Of a DNA stretch of 64,000 nt, positions 36,398 through 45,049 are shown piece by piece. The DNA is taken from positions 3,038,001 through 3,102,000 of the forward strand of contig NC_021741.1 of the NCBI RefSeq assembly GCF_000422085.1, written 5' to 3'. The notes beneath the pieces were generated by a model. It made no database searches and was not told the origin of the DNA. It saw only the letters and a list, made by a program, of their open reading frames with translations. How positions within the stretch are numbered: position 1 is the first letter of the stretch; every line of letters begins with the position of its first letter. The stretch comes from Serratia liquefaciens ATCC 27592 (lineage in GTDB: Bacteria > Pseudomonadota > Gammaproteobacteria > Enterobacterales > Enterobacteriaceae). The position numbers were made by a program, and so were the translations under genes.

Positions 36398-37485
36398 TGT
36401 GGTGGCTGCCCCATAGCACGTAAAAAACGTTGCTGCTGTCGCAACAATTCACGATAACCGATACAGCGATAATCCATGCCGTGTCGCGCCGCCGTCTCAG
36501 CCAATATGGCAGCCAGCGCCGGATAATGGCGATGATTCCAGCCGGGGAACAGATGATGAGTAAGGTGATAATTCAGCCCGCCGGTCAGATGGTGCAAGCT
36601 CTTCGGCGAAGTTTCCCAGTCGCAGGCGGTGGCGAAGTTATGCCGATACCAGCCCTGCGGCATCTGGCTGCCTGCCGGCACCGCATAAAATTCGGCTTGC
36701 GCCCAGTGCGTGCCCAACAGCAAAAAAACCACCAGTAACGAGGCCAGCATTTGGCTAATCAAATAGGCAATCAGTACCGTTTGCCAGCCGATGCCATTTT
36801 GTTGTGCCACCACCAGCGGGATCACCAGCACCAGCAACAGGTGACACAATTTCCCGGCAATGAACATTGCCCAGCCCTTACGCCCCGGCAATACGTCCTT
36901 GGTCACCAACGGTGTTTTGCCCAAGCGATCCGACCAATCGAACACCAGCGCAATGTACGGCAGCGACAGCGCGGCAATCAGCGGCCAGTAAAGATGTTGA
37001 TAGCGCATATAAGCCCGCCAACGTTGGAACGGGGTTTGGCGGAAAAAGCCGTTCTCTTCCGTATCCAGATCGTAATGTTCGACGTTGGCATACACATGGT
37101 GATAGCTGACGTGCCGGGTTCGCCAGTAATCCGGATCGACGCCCAGCGGCAAAGTCACCAGCCGCCCGGCCAGACGATTGACCCACGGCGTGCGGGCGAA
37201 GGCGTTGTGCGAAGCATCGTGATTAACGTTGACGTTCAGCAACATGCCCATCATGACAAAAGCGAAGTAACTCAGCATAAAGGCCAGAGCCTGGTGCTGC
37301 ACCAAACTGAGCAGGTAGAAGCCAACGCAAAGCAGCAACAAAATCGTGGCCTTGGCCCAACGGGCCGCATCGGCAAAGCGGTGATCGTCGCGACCGCTCA
37401 GATAAGCATGCGCCCGTCGTTTCAATTCCCGATGAAACGCCTGTTCCCCCGCGACGGGGAAACTCAGCGGCGGCAAATCAGCCAT
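36394..37485 (-). CDS. Membrane fatty acid desaturase (paralogue 1)
   Basis: 363 aa from the ATG at 37485, chosen for its AGGAGG ribosome site. His boxes HDASH (89-93), HVSYHH (125-130) and HLTHH (in YHLTHHLFPGWNHRHYPALA). Same architecture as the downstream desaturase, so a tandem duplication followed by divergence is likely; the two may act at different positions of one acyl chain. Overlaps the fatty acid hydroxylase gene by 8 bases. Confidence 0.88.
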   Translation of the reverse strand: MADLPPLSFPVAGEQAFHRELKRRAHAYLSGRDDHRFADAARWAKATILLLLCVGFYLLSLVQHQALAFMLSYFAFVMMGMLLNVNVNHDASHNAFARTPWVNRLAGRLVTLPLGVDPDYWRTRHVSYHHVYANVEHYDLDTEENGFFRQTPFQRWRAYMRYQHLYWPLIAALSLPYIALVFDWSDRLGKTPLVTKDVLPGRKGWAMFIAGKLCHLLLVLVIPLVVAQQNGIGWQTVLIAYLISQMLASLLVVFLLLGTHWAQAEFYAVPAGSQMPQGWYRHNFATACDWETSPKSLHHLTGGLNYHLTHHLFPGWNHRHYPALAAILAETAARHGMDYRCIGYRELLRQQQRFLRAMGQPPQ

Positions 37486-38596
37486 ACGCGGCCTCCTTTT
37501 GGCGTCCCCAACCGACCGTGACAGCGCAACCGTGCAACACCATGCCACCGGCTACGCACCACCAGAGAGCAGACTGCCCATCGGGCATGCTCAATAACCA
37601 CAGGGGGAATGCCAACGTCACCAACAGCCAAACGCCTACGCCCCAGCGGCGACCTTCAGCCATCCCACCCAAGGCTATCGCCCCGGCCGCCAACAACACA
37701 AACAACGCCGCCTGCTCGCCGGTCACCCCGCCATACCCGTAACCAAAACGATAAACGTAACCCAACACCAGAGCGAACAGCAGCATCGCCCCGCTTACCA
37801 GGCAGCCGGCGGAACAGCGGAAATGCCCGCTCTTGCTCGAAGGCTGGAAAGGCAGCTTGAAGTAGCGCATAAACGGCAGGTTACTGGCCCAAAACGGGTT
37901 GGCGGAAGATTTGTCGCCACGCACGCCATAGGTAAAGGGCTCCGTCGGCAGCGCCGGGCAAAAGGTGCCAAACAGCTTGTCCCAGAAGATAAAGCTGCCG
38001 CCAAAATTCCGGTTGGAATAGGCCAAATCTTTAACGTGGTGCACCCGATGATGCGCCGGTGTCACCAGGATGTGCTCCAGAAAGCCGAGTTTGGGGGTTA
38101 CCGAATTATGGTTAAACAGTTGAATGCTGTAATGCAGGATAGAAACGGTGATGAACACCGACAGCGGCACGCCCGCCAATGCCAACAGCATAAAGAACGG
38201 GATCGAGGTCAGTGACGAATACCACGAGTTGCGCACGCCCAGCGACAGATTGAAATGCTCGCCCTGGTGATGCACCACATGCACCGCCCACAGCAGGCGA
38301 AAACGGTGGTGTAACCGGTGCAGCCAGTAAAAGCCGAAATCCCACGCCAGTATCGCAAACAGCCACATCAGCACCGGCGGCCAACCGTCCAGCCAGCCTT
38401 GATTAAAATGCGTGACCACGTAGCCGTAGCAGGCTATCTCCAAACCGCGAAACAGCCACAGCATGATATGCCCGGAGTTGAGGTTGAAAATCACGTCATG
38501 CCAATCCACGCTGCCCTTGCGCCGCCACTGTAGCCACAGGGCTTCCCCCAGCACCACCAACAGCATAAACACGATAGGTATCACCAGATCGATCAT
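37478..38596 (-). CDS. Sterol desaturase / fatty acid hydroxylase superfamily protein
   Basis: 372 aa with the start at 38596 (GGAAGAG upstream). The di-iron histidine pattern is complete: HRLHH, HVVHH (in WAVHVVHHQGEHFNLS), then HNSVTPKLGFLEHILVTPAHHRVHH with HH.VHH. The C-terminal about 120 residues add four more hydrophobic helices. Family members hydroxylate or desaturate lipid tails or sterols at the membrane; a bacterial acyl-chain hydroxylase is most likely here. Coupled to neighbours by 4- and 8-base overlaps. Confidence 0.87.
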   Translation of the reverse strand: MIDLVIPIVFMLLVVLGEALWLQWRRKGSVDWHDVIFNLNSGHIMLWLFRGLEIACYGYVVTHFNQGWLDGWPPVLMWLFAILAWDFGFYWLHRLHHRFRLLWAVHVVHHQGEHFNLSLGVRNSWYSSLTSIPFFMLLALAGVPLSVFITVSILHYSIQLFNHNSVTPKLGFLEHILVTPAHHRVHHVKDLAYSNRNFGGSFIFWDKLFGTFCPALPTEPFTYGVRGDKSSANPFWASNLPFMRYFKLPFQPSSKSGHFRCSAGCLVSGAMLLFALVLGYVYRFGYGYGGVTGEQAALFVLLAAGAIALGGMAEGRRWGVGVWLLVTLAFPLWLLSMPDGQSALWWCVAGGMVLHGCAVTVGWGRQKEAAYG

Positions 38597-39210
38597 GACT
38601 CTTCCCCCTGCCGTACGCCCCAGCCAATCCCTTGAACTCGCTGGCAGACGTAGCCCACGCCCCATGCCAACGCCGCCCCACTGAGCAAATCCACAAACAG
38701 GTGCCGACGCAGTTGCAAGATAGAAAAGGCAATCGCCAGCCCCCAGACGATCAGCAACGCGCTGCGCAGTTTTTTGCGGCTTTCCGCCGCTGCCCACACC
38801 GCCAACACCGTCAAGGCGATATGCAGTGAAGGCAGGCAGTTTTGCGACGAATCGACGCTGATCAACCTCGCCAGTAAATCGCCGCTCACCGAATCGGACG
38901 GAACGATCGGGTAGTTCATCGTCGTCGGCCACAGCAGATAAATGGCTCCCGCCAGCAAGGCGCTAAGCTGCATGGTACTTCTGAGCCATTTTAACCGGTT
39001 TAACGGGCAAAGCAGATAGCACAGCGGGATAATCAGGAAAAACGACAGATACAGCCAGATGGCGTGCGGGCTGAACGGGATCGCTCGGTCGACCCAACCT
39101 GGTGTCAGCAGGTGGCCGGCACCTTGCCAGCGATCGCTACCGTGGTAGATGACCCCGACAAATCCCCACCCCAGCAGCATCTGCCATAAGCGATAAACAA
39201 CGAGTTTCAT
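38593..39210 (-). CDS. PAP2-type lipid phosphatase
   Basis: 205 aa, start at 39210 with GGAGG. About five transmembrane helices. PAP2 motif remnants: NCLPSLHIALT (PSxH) and LQLRRHLFVDLLSGAALAWG (SRxxxxxHxxxD-like, with the catalytic His and Asp). The first PAP2 motif (KxxxxxxRP) is not clear, so it may be a divergent InsP-type member. It would remove phosphate from a lipid phosphate, or act as a lipid phosphotransferase. ATGA overlaps on both sides. Confidence 0.75.
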   Translation of the reverse strand: MKLVVYRLWQMLLGWGFVGVIYHGSDRWQGAGHLLTPGWVDRAIPFSPHAIWLYLSFFLIIPLCYLLCPLNRLKWLRSTMQLSALLAGAIYLLWPTTMNYPIVPSDSVSGDLLARLISVDSSQNCLPSLHIALTVLAVWAAAESRKKLRSALLIVWGLAIAFSILQLRRHLFVDLLSGAALAWGVGYVCQRVQGIGWGVRQGEES

Positions 39211-40493
39211 CCGGCCTCCGGCATGCGAACAATGCGGCGACGCTTGGCATCGAACTGCGGCATGATCGCCTGCGCTTGCAGGCGCCACGTCAATTGCTCC
39301 GTAGCAATACCTTGCTGTTCGAACAGCGCGATCAATTGCCGTTGGCAATTCGCCAACGCCTCCGGGTTGCAATCGGCCATCAGATGCAGCTCGCTGTCGC
39401 CCCGTTGCGTCAGCCGATAATCCGCCACCGCCGGCAACGCATTGGCTATCACGCGGCGACACAGGTCCGCGAAGACCCGCTGCATGGCGCCCTGCCTGGC
39501 CGGTAACAGCAGTTGGTCATCGCAGCGCCCTTCGATACGATCCAATGCCATGGTCGCCAGCCCGCAGGGACAGGGCTGTTCGCGCCTCACCAGAATATCG
39601 TCCAGGCGATAACGCACTATCGGTTGGGTACGGCGGGTAAAATCGGTAATCAACGGGATAAAACGCCGCTCGTCGATCCACTGCGGTTCGACATGAATAA
39701 ACTCTTCGTTCAGATGCAAAGTGCCGTGGCTACAGGTCGCGGCCAAAAAACCTTCGGTGGCTTGATACACTTCTCCCACCTGCGCAAACGCCCGCTGCAG
39801 GCGCTGGCGATCCTGCGGTTCCAGCACTTCGGCCACTGAAATCACTTTTTTGACGCTGAGCTTGAGTTCGCCGCCTTCAACGGCATCAGCCAGGGCGCAC
39901 AATACCTGGGCCGGGGCCACGATAATCGTCGGCTGTTCACGTTCAATCTGCGGCAAATGTTCGGCAAAGGGAGCGAACAGATCGTAAAACGACAGGCTCA
40001 GCCAACGGTTATTGACGCTGTGGTACAGGTTGTTGTCGGCCCGCAGGAACAGCGCGACCTTCTCCCCGGCAAACACCCCCTGCGGCAACATTTTTGCCAG
40101 CATGCCCCCGGCCCAAATCTGCTGCTCCTGCGGGCTGACGACGAACACGCCGCGCCGCCCAGAGGTACCGGTAGATAAACCGACGCTGTAGTTGCCCACT
40201 TTAGGGCTGAAATCGCGATCGCTTTCGCTGCGCCGGGCACAGGCCAAAAGCGCCTCCAATCGCAGACCGGCGGTGTTCATCCGATCGAAATTGGCCATCA
40301 TCACCGCCTTGTCCATCGTTGGCCACGCGGTCAGAGGCAATGAACTATAGGGCTGATAATAGGGACTGTTCGCCAATACGCGCTGGGCAAACCGCTTCAG
40401 CTGGCGCGCCTGATAGGCCTCCAGCGCCGCCCGTTGGGTAAAGCGCAGTCGCCGCGCGCGCAGGTAGTGCCATAACGTCATCAGCGGGATCAT
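39207..40493 (-). CDS. PaaK/F390-synthetase-like adenylate-forming enzyme
   Basis: 428 aa. Adenylation motifs: the P-loop GLSTGTSGRRGVF, the A5-like YQATEGFLA, and the A7-like PIVRYRLDDILVRREQ followed by a CPCG pair seen in PaaK/CoF-synthetase relatives. N-terminal ...QLKRFAQRVLANSPYYQ is also typical. It should activate a carboxylic acid as acyl-AMP, with CoA, an amine or an internal hydroxyl as acceptor. In this operon it could activate the product of the KAS III-like enzyme. It is not an OleC-type ANL enzyme by length, but could do analogous chemistry. Confidence 0.82.
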   Translation of the reverse strand: MIPLMTLWHYLRARRLRFTQRAALEAYQARQLKRFAQRVLANSPYYQPYSSLPLTAWPTMDKAVMMANFDRMNTAGLRLEALLACARRSESDRDFSPKVGNYSVGLSTGTSGRRGVFVVSPQEQQIWAGGMLAKMLPQGVFAGEKVALFLRADNNLYHSVNNRWLSLSFYDLFAPFAEHLPQIEREQPTIIVAPAQVLCALADAVEGGELKLSVKKVISVAEVLEPQDRQRLQRAFAQVGEVYQATEGFLAATCSHGTLHLNEEFIHVEPQWIDERRFIPLITDFTRRTQPIVRYRLDDILVRREQPCPCGLATMALDRIEGRCDDQLLLPARQGAMQRVFADLCRRVIANALPAVADYRLTQRGDSELHLMADCNPEALANCQRQLIALFEQQGIATEQLTWRLQAQAIMPQFDAKRRRIVRMPEAG

Positions 40494-41296
40494 AAATCCC
40501 CCTCATGACACAGGCGGATCTCCGCAGCGCCGCCAAGATAGAGCTGGTTGAGCGCGCCCAGGGTGTCGTAATAGCTGCGCGGATTGTCCATGATCAGGTT
40601 AGCCAACCGCGAAGGGCCACGCAGTTGCTGATAGTTCAGCGGCGACCAGGCGGCATCGCTGGCCAGCAGCGTCCAACCGGCATCGGTCAGGACAAAGGCC
40701 CCAAGGTGCCCGGCGGCGTGCCCCGGCAGCGGCACGATAACAATTTCTCCACCGCTGCCCGGCAGCACATAGCCCTGTTGGAAGGGGGCCAATGCGGCAG
40801 GCAGGCTTTGCTGCGGAAATGCCTCGACGAACTGCAGCGCAGATTCAAAACCTTCCGGGATCAATCCTGGCACAAACGCCCTTTTCAACGCGGCAAAACC
40901 GCGCAGCTCTCGGGTTTGCTGCCACCCTTCGCCGGAGCAAATCATCTTCAGGCTGCTGAAGTCTCGCAGACCGGCAATGTGGTCCGCATGAAAGTGCGAA
41001 ATGATCACCGCCTCGATATCGCCAGTGTTCAGCCCCAGACTGCGCAACTGTTCCAACAGTGCCTGCTGCGGACTGAAATAAACCGGCGTCACCTGGCGAT
41101 AAAGCCGAAAAATGCCGCTGGCGGTGTAATGTTCAAAATGGCTGGCATAACCGGTATCCCACAGCCAGCGGCGCTCGCCAACTTCCAGCAGATAGGCCCG
41201 GGAAGGAAATTTACAAGTGCGCATCGCCGAACCGCGCAGCGCCATGCAGCCCAGATGAGTGCAATAACCGATTTCAAAGGTCGTGATATTAGCCAT
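40490..41296 (-). CDS. Metallo-beta-lactamase fold hydrolase
   Basis: 268 aa. Zinc motif HFHADH at 101-106, with further ligands in LPGHAAGHLGAF and ASDAAW, and a C-terminal His in RLCHEGD. The layout (long N-terminal region before the first ligand, no signal peptide) resembles AHL-lactonase/thioesterase-like members. In the operon it may hydrolyse a thioester or lactone intermediate, the place taken by OleB in olefin clusters. Substrate unknown. Overlaps both neighbours (4 and 8 bases). Confidence 0.85.
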   Translation of the reverse strand: MANITTFEIGYCTHLGCMALRGSAMRTCKFPSRAYLLEVGERRWLWDTGYASHFEHYTASGIFRLYRQVTPVYFSPQQALLEQLRSLGLNTGDIEAVIISHFHADHIAGLRDFSSLKMICSGEGWQQTRELRGFAALKRAFVPGLIPEGFESALQFVEAFPQQSLPAALAPFQQGYVLPGSGGEIVIVPLPGHAAGHLGAFVLTDAGWTLLASDAAWSPLNYQQLRGPSRLANLIMDNPRSYYDTLGALNQLYLGGAAEIRLCHEGDL

Positions 41297-42305
41297 CTGC
41301 GCTCATCCCCTGCTGCTTTAACCATTGCGCCGTCAGTTCGATCCCCTGCTCCAGGCTGTAGCGCGGCCGGTAACCCAGCACCTCTATCGCCTGGGTATTA
41401 TCCAGCGTCATGTCGAAATAGGCTGCCGCAACGCTATAGCGGGTCAGCATCGGTTCTTTACGGGTGACGTGCGCCAACAGCTCCATCCCCGCCGCAACGC
41501 CCGACAATAAGGGATAAGGCACCGCTTTGACGGCGTATTGCCAGCCCAGCTGCCGGTTGAGCAACTGGTGCAACATATCGGCCAGCCGCTGCGGCTGTTG
41601 GTTGGTGATATTGAAAATGCTGCCGGACGGCAAACCTGGTTGACGGCTGGCGAGATCCATCGCATGCACCACGTTGAGCACAAAGGTAAGGTCCAGATAA
41701 GCCGAACCGCCGCCCGGCAAACGCAACAGGCCTTTATCGCCCTGCAGCTGCGCCAGTATCCTGGGCACAATCACCCGGTCATGGGGGCCGAACAGGCCGC
41801 GAGGGCGCAAGATCAGGTAGGTGGTTTGCGGATAATCAGGCAGCAGCGCCGCAATACGTTGCTCGGCAGCAAACTTACTGGCGGCATAGTGATTGGCAAA
41901 GCGTGGGGAAACATCCGCTTCGGTCACGTTGTGACGATGACTGAAATCGAAATAAACCGCCGGCGTCGAAATATGAATGAACCGCTGCACTGCGCAACGT
42001 CCGGCGGCATGGGCCAGTTTTTCCGTCACGCGGGTATTGGCTTGATAAAATGCCTGGCGGCTCCCCCAGGGAGAAGATTTTGCGGCGCAGTGCCAGACAA
42101 TATCGTAGCCCGCCATTAACTGCTCACACTGCCCGTCGTCGGCGAGGGTCAGATCCAGCGCGGTAAACTTGGCGCCCCGTGCCGCCAACTGCCGTCCAAC
42201 GGCAACGTCCCGCCCGGTGGCATGCACCTGATGCCCGGCGGCCAGCAGCCACTCGGCGGCGTTGCGCCCCAGCCCGCTGGTCGCTCCGGTGATCAACACT
42301 CTCAT
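41289..42305 (-). CDS. NAD(P)-dependent epimerase / 3-beta-HSD-like reductase (OleD-like)
   Basis: 338 aa extended SDR. Rossmann motif GATSGLGRN at 7-15; active site Tyr140-x3-Lys144 (NHYAASKFAAEQR); substrate region RPRGLFGPHDRVIVPRILAQ. These are the features of the 3-beta-hydroxysteroid dehydrogenase subgroup to which OleD (2-alkyl-3-oxoalkanoate reductase) belongs. It could reduce the beta-keto product of the neighbouring KAS III-like enzyme. Start overlaps the KAS III stop by four bases. Confidence 0.82.
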   Translation of the reverse strand: MRVLITGATSGLGRNAAEWLLAAGHQVHATGRDVAVGRQLAARGAKFTALDLTLADDGQCEQLMAGYDIVWHCAAKSSPWGSRQAFYQANTRVTEKLAHAAGRCAVQRFIHISTPAVYFDFSHRHNVTEADVSPRFANHYAASKFAAEQRIAALLPDYPQTTYLILRPRGLFGPHDRVIVPRILAQLQGDKGLLRLPGGGSAYLDLTFVLNVVHAMDLASRQPGLPSGSIFNITNQQPQRLADMLHQLLNRQLGWQYAVKAVPYPLLSGVAAGMELLAHVTRKEPMLTRYSVAAAYFDMTLDNTQAIEVLGYRPRYSLEQGIELTAQWLKQQGMSADG

Positions 42306-43309
42306 GGCAGCAGTACCATGCCGCCCAGCGTTAAACCGGCGGCGGTGCCGATCAGCATCACCGGACGTCCGGCGTGCAGCCTGCCGGTGATCGCCGCTTG
42401 GTGCAGGGTCGAAGGGATCGAAGCCGCCACCTGATTGCCCCGATAACGATAGATATCCACCAGGGCCTGCGGGGAAACGTGCAGCCGCTTGCGCATATGT
42501 TCCAAAGAGAGATGGCTGGCCTGATGCGGTACCACGGTGGCGATTTGCGCCAGGTTTAGCCCCGCAGCCGACAACAAGCGGCCAAGGAAGCTTTCGATCA
42601 GCGCCGACGCCTGGCGGAACAGCTGCTTGCCCTTCATATGGAACAGAAAGTCACTGTCGTTCATGCCGGCACGCGGATTACAGCGCGTCCCCCCAGCCCT
42701 GATTTCACACAGATCGCTGCCTTCCGGGTGGGTTTCCATCAGGTAGGACAAAATACCGCTACGCCCGTCACCGCGTTCGACAATGGCACAGGCCGCGCCA
42801 TCACCGAAGATCAATGAAGACTCTTCGTCTTCCCAGTCGATACCGCGCGAAGCAATATCGGCAGAGACAATGGCAATACGCCGATAAACACCCGTATTGA
42901 GTAACCCCGCCGCCACCTGCAATGCGGAAATAAAGCTCACGCAGCTGGTGTTGATATCAAAGCCCGCAATACCCGGCCGCAGTCGTGCCAGTTTAAGAAT
43001 ATGGGCGGCGCTGAAAGGCAATGCCTGCACCGCGATGGCCGAGGCAGAGATCAGCAGATCGATGGAATCTCGCGGGATCGCATGGCGGGCAAGAGCATCG
43101 TCCAGCGCGGCAACGGCCAGTTCAGCCTGGCTGGCATCATTGTCGGCATGGAAACGATGAATAATGCCCGAACGTTTTTCTACGTAACCTGCCGACTTGT
43201 TCAAGCGACGGTCCAGCGCCGAGGATTCGACGCACTGCGGCGGCAACGCCGCGCCGGTCGCAATAATTTTAAGAGGCAATAAGCTTTGGGAAAGGCTATT
43301 TAGGGTCAT
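42302..43309 (-). CDS. KAS III-like beta-ketoacyl synthase (FabH/OleA-like)
   Basis: 335 aa thiolase-fold enzyme with the full Cys-His-Asn triad: C123 (DINTSCVSFISAL), H262 (VVPHQAS) and N292 (RGNQVAAS). The usual GDGAAC and C-terminal GTAAGLTLGGMVLL motifs are present. It is not the housekeeping FabH, because it sits at the head of an eight-gene operon with no other fab gene or acyl carrier protein. It probably condenses an acyl thioester with malonyl-ACP or with a second acyl thioester (as OleA). First gene of the operon; 322 bases separate it from nar. Confidence 0.85.
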   Translation of the reverse strand: MTLNSLSQSLLPLKIIATGAALPPQCVESSALDRRLNKSAGYVEKRSGIIHRFHADNDASQAELAVAALDDALARHAIPRDSIDLLISASAIAVQALPFSAAHILKLARLRPGIAGFDINTSCVSFISALQVAAGLLNTGVYRRIAIVSADIASRGIDWEDEESSLIFGDGAACAIVERGDGRSGILSYLMETHPEGSDLCEIRAGGTRCNPRAGMNDSDFLFHMKGKQLFRQASALIESFLGRLLSAAGLNLAQIATVVPHQASHLSLEHMRKRLHVSPQALVDIYRYRGNQVAASIPSTLHQAAITGRLHAGRPVMLIGTAAGLTLGGMVLLP

Positions 43310-43631
43310 TATCGTTGTTCAGCCTGTGTGTCCATTATTCCGTTGGCCGACGCTCAAGCGCGGTTAATGATTCAAACCCCGCTATCCACAGCCACACCCT
43401 TGTTTGACATCAGTATAAAGAAAAACCTAAGTGGCATTCTTACTGATTGATTCCGTTCATTTAACTGAGCCGATAAATCACGTCTGTTTATCCGGCCACA
43501 GCCTAGAGCAAGGTCGAACGGAGATCTACAGGAACTCACTCAGGGGAGATGAATTAAGAATAGGTGGAAAACAACGGAGAAGCAGAAAAGCGGCAACACC
43601 TGGCAGGCATTGCCGCTATGTAGGCGAGGAA
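43310..43631. other. Intergenic region between the lipid operon and narI
   Basis: 322 bp with no gene seen. Its right end holds the nar terminator (43589-43617). The rest must contain the promoter of the lipid operon (minus strand). A TATACT lies near 43411-43416 on the minus strand but its -35 is poor, so I do not assign a promoter. No regulatory palindrome stood out. Confidence 0.5.
43589..43617 (-). terminator. Terminator of the nar operon
   Basis: On the minus strand AGCGGCAA (43617-43610) pairs with TTGCCGCT (43596-43589) and is followed by TTTTCTGCTT, 15 bases after the narI stop. Confidence 0.65.
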
Positions 43632-44309
43632 TTAACGGCGGTTACGCACCAATTGGTAGCGACGGGTCAGGTATTCCACCGGCACACTCCAGATATGCAC
43701 CAGGCGGCAGAACGGGAACAGCACGAACAGCGTCATGCCCAGCACCATATGCAATTTGAAGATCAACGCAACGCCGGTCAAATGCTGTGACGCCCCGGCG
43801 TGGAAAGTCACCACTGCCTGCGCCCAGGCCACCAGCTTCATCATCTCGCTGCCGTCCATATGCTGGGCGGAGAACGGAATGGTCAGCAACCCCAGACACA
43901 CCTGCACCACCAACAGCGTCAGGATCATGATGTCGGCAAAGCTGCTGGTGGCCCGCACTCGTGGGTTGGTCAGGCGGCGTTTCAGCAACAGCGCCCCGCC
44001 AACCAGCGTCATCACGCCGCAGGCACCGCCGGCGATCATCGCCAGTTTCTGTTTCACGTCGATCGGCAGGAAGGCTTCATACATCCAGTGCGGCGTCAGC
44101 ATGCCGAGGAAGTGCCCGGCGAAAATACCCAAAATACCGATATGGAACAGGTTGGAAGCCAACCGCATGCCCCTTTTATCCAGCATTTGGCTGGAGCCGG
44201 CACGCCAGCTGTACTGCCCGTAATCGTAACGCAACCAGCTGCCTATCAGGAAAATCGCTCCCGCCAGATAGGGGTAAATATCGAAGAAGAATTGATTTAA
44301 AAATTGCAT
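43632..44309 (-). CDS. narI: Respiratory nitrate reductase 1, gamma subunit (cytochrome b)
   Basis: 225 aa, five transmembrane helices. Takes electrons from menaquinol/ubiquinol through two b hemes to NarH. Visible family features: N-terminal [20 protein letters not shown], the heme-ligand histidines in [20 protein letters not shown] and in the last helices ([24 protein letters not shown]), and the basic end. Last gene of narGHJI, 2 bases after narJ, followed by a terminator. Confidence 0.96.
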   Translation of the reverse strand: MQFLNQFFFDIYPYLAGAIFLIGSWLRYDYGQYSWRAGSSQMLDKRGMRLASNLFHIGILGIFAGHFLGMLTPHWMYEAFLPIDVKQKLAMIAGGACGVMTLVGGALLLKRRLTNPRVRATSSFADIMILTLLVVQVCLGLLTIPFSAQHMDGSEMMKLVAWAQAVVTFHAGASQHLTGVALIFKLHMVLGMTLFVLFPFCRLVHIWSVPVEYLTRRYQLVRNRR

Positions 44310-44311
44310 GA

Positions 44312-45049
44312 TTAGCGTCCTTTGGTTCCGGTTAGCGCATCCGTCAGGTCCAGGTACTGTGGCGCCACCGCGCCGGCAAAACGCCGCTGATGCGCCGTTT
44401 GCTGTGCCGAAGCGCAGCCTTGATCACCGGGACCGCCCTGGGAAGTGAATCGTATCTGCTCCTCTTCCCAGACCGCGTCCAGCGCCTGCGGCGTGTCGTC
44501 CCTGGCTTCTCCCGCCACCTGGCTTTCCAGGCTGGCGCTTTTCACCTCGGTACCGGACAGCACCAGCAACAGGTCAAACAACACCGCGTACGGGCTTTCC
44601 CTCTGCTGTAAACGTGCGCCCAACAGCGCCAGGATCGGCGCGATGTCCTGCAAGCCACCGCGCGCCTCCGCTGGGCTGCGGCTGGCCAGGTATTCCAGAT
44701 ACAGCGGCAAAAAGTCCGGCAGTTCACGACTGTCGATCTCCAGGCCCGCTTCACGGTATTGCGCCATCAAATCGACCATCGCCTGGCCGCGATCGCGCGA
44801 TTCACCATGCACGTGCTCAAACAGCAGCAGCGAGGTGGCGCGACCACGGTCAAACAGTTCGCAGTATTCGGCCTGCACGTCCAACAACGGGCGAGCGCAA
44901 AATCGACGAATAAACAGGATCAACTGCGCGCTGTGGTGCAAATCCAGTTCGCTGGCCGGCTCCAGTGCCTCTACCAGCGCCTGCTGATGGTCAAATAACG
45001 CCTGCTCCGGATAATCCAGCAGGCGGGCAATCACTTTCAGGCTGATCAT
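44312..45049 (-). CDS. narJ: Nitrate reductase molybdenum cofactor assembly chaperone
   Basis: 245 aa, soluble all-helical TorD/NarJ-family chaperone needed to insert the Mo cofactor and Fe-S centre into NarG before membrane attachment. Recognised by [39 protein letters not shown] and [11 protein letters not shown]. Length as expected. Start overlaps the narH stop by four bases. Confidence 0.95.
   Translation of the reverse strand: MISLKVIARLLDYPEQALFDHQQALVEALEPASELDLHHSAQLILFIRRFCARPLLDVQAEYCELFDRGRATSLLLFEHVHGESRDRGQAMVDLMAQYREAGLEIDSRELPDFLPLYLEYLASRSPAEARGGLQDIAPILALLGARLQQRESPYAVLFDLLLVLSGTEVKSASLESQVAGEARDDTPQALDAVWEEEQIRFTSQGGPGDQGCASAQQTAHQRRFAGAVAPQYLDLTDALTGTKGR

Noticed and set aside
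42302..43309. KAS III-like gene considered as housekeeping fabH
   Set aside because: No plsX, fabD, fabG or acpP neighbours; it heads an unrelated eight-gene operon.
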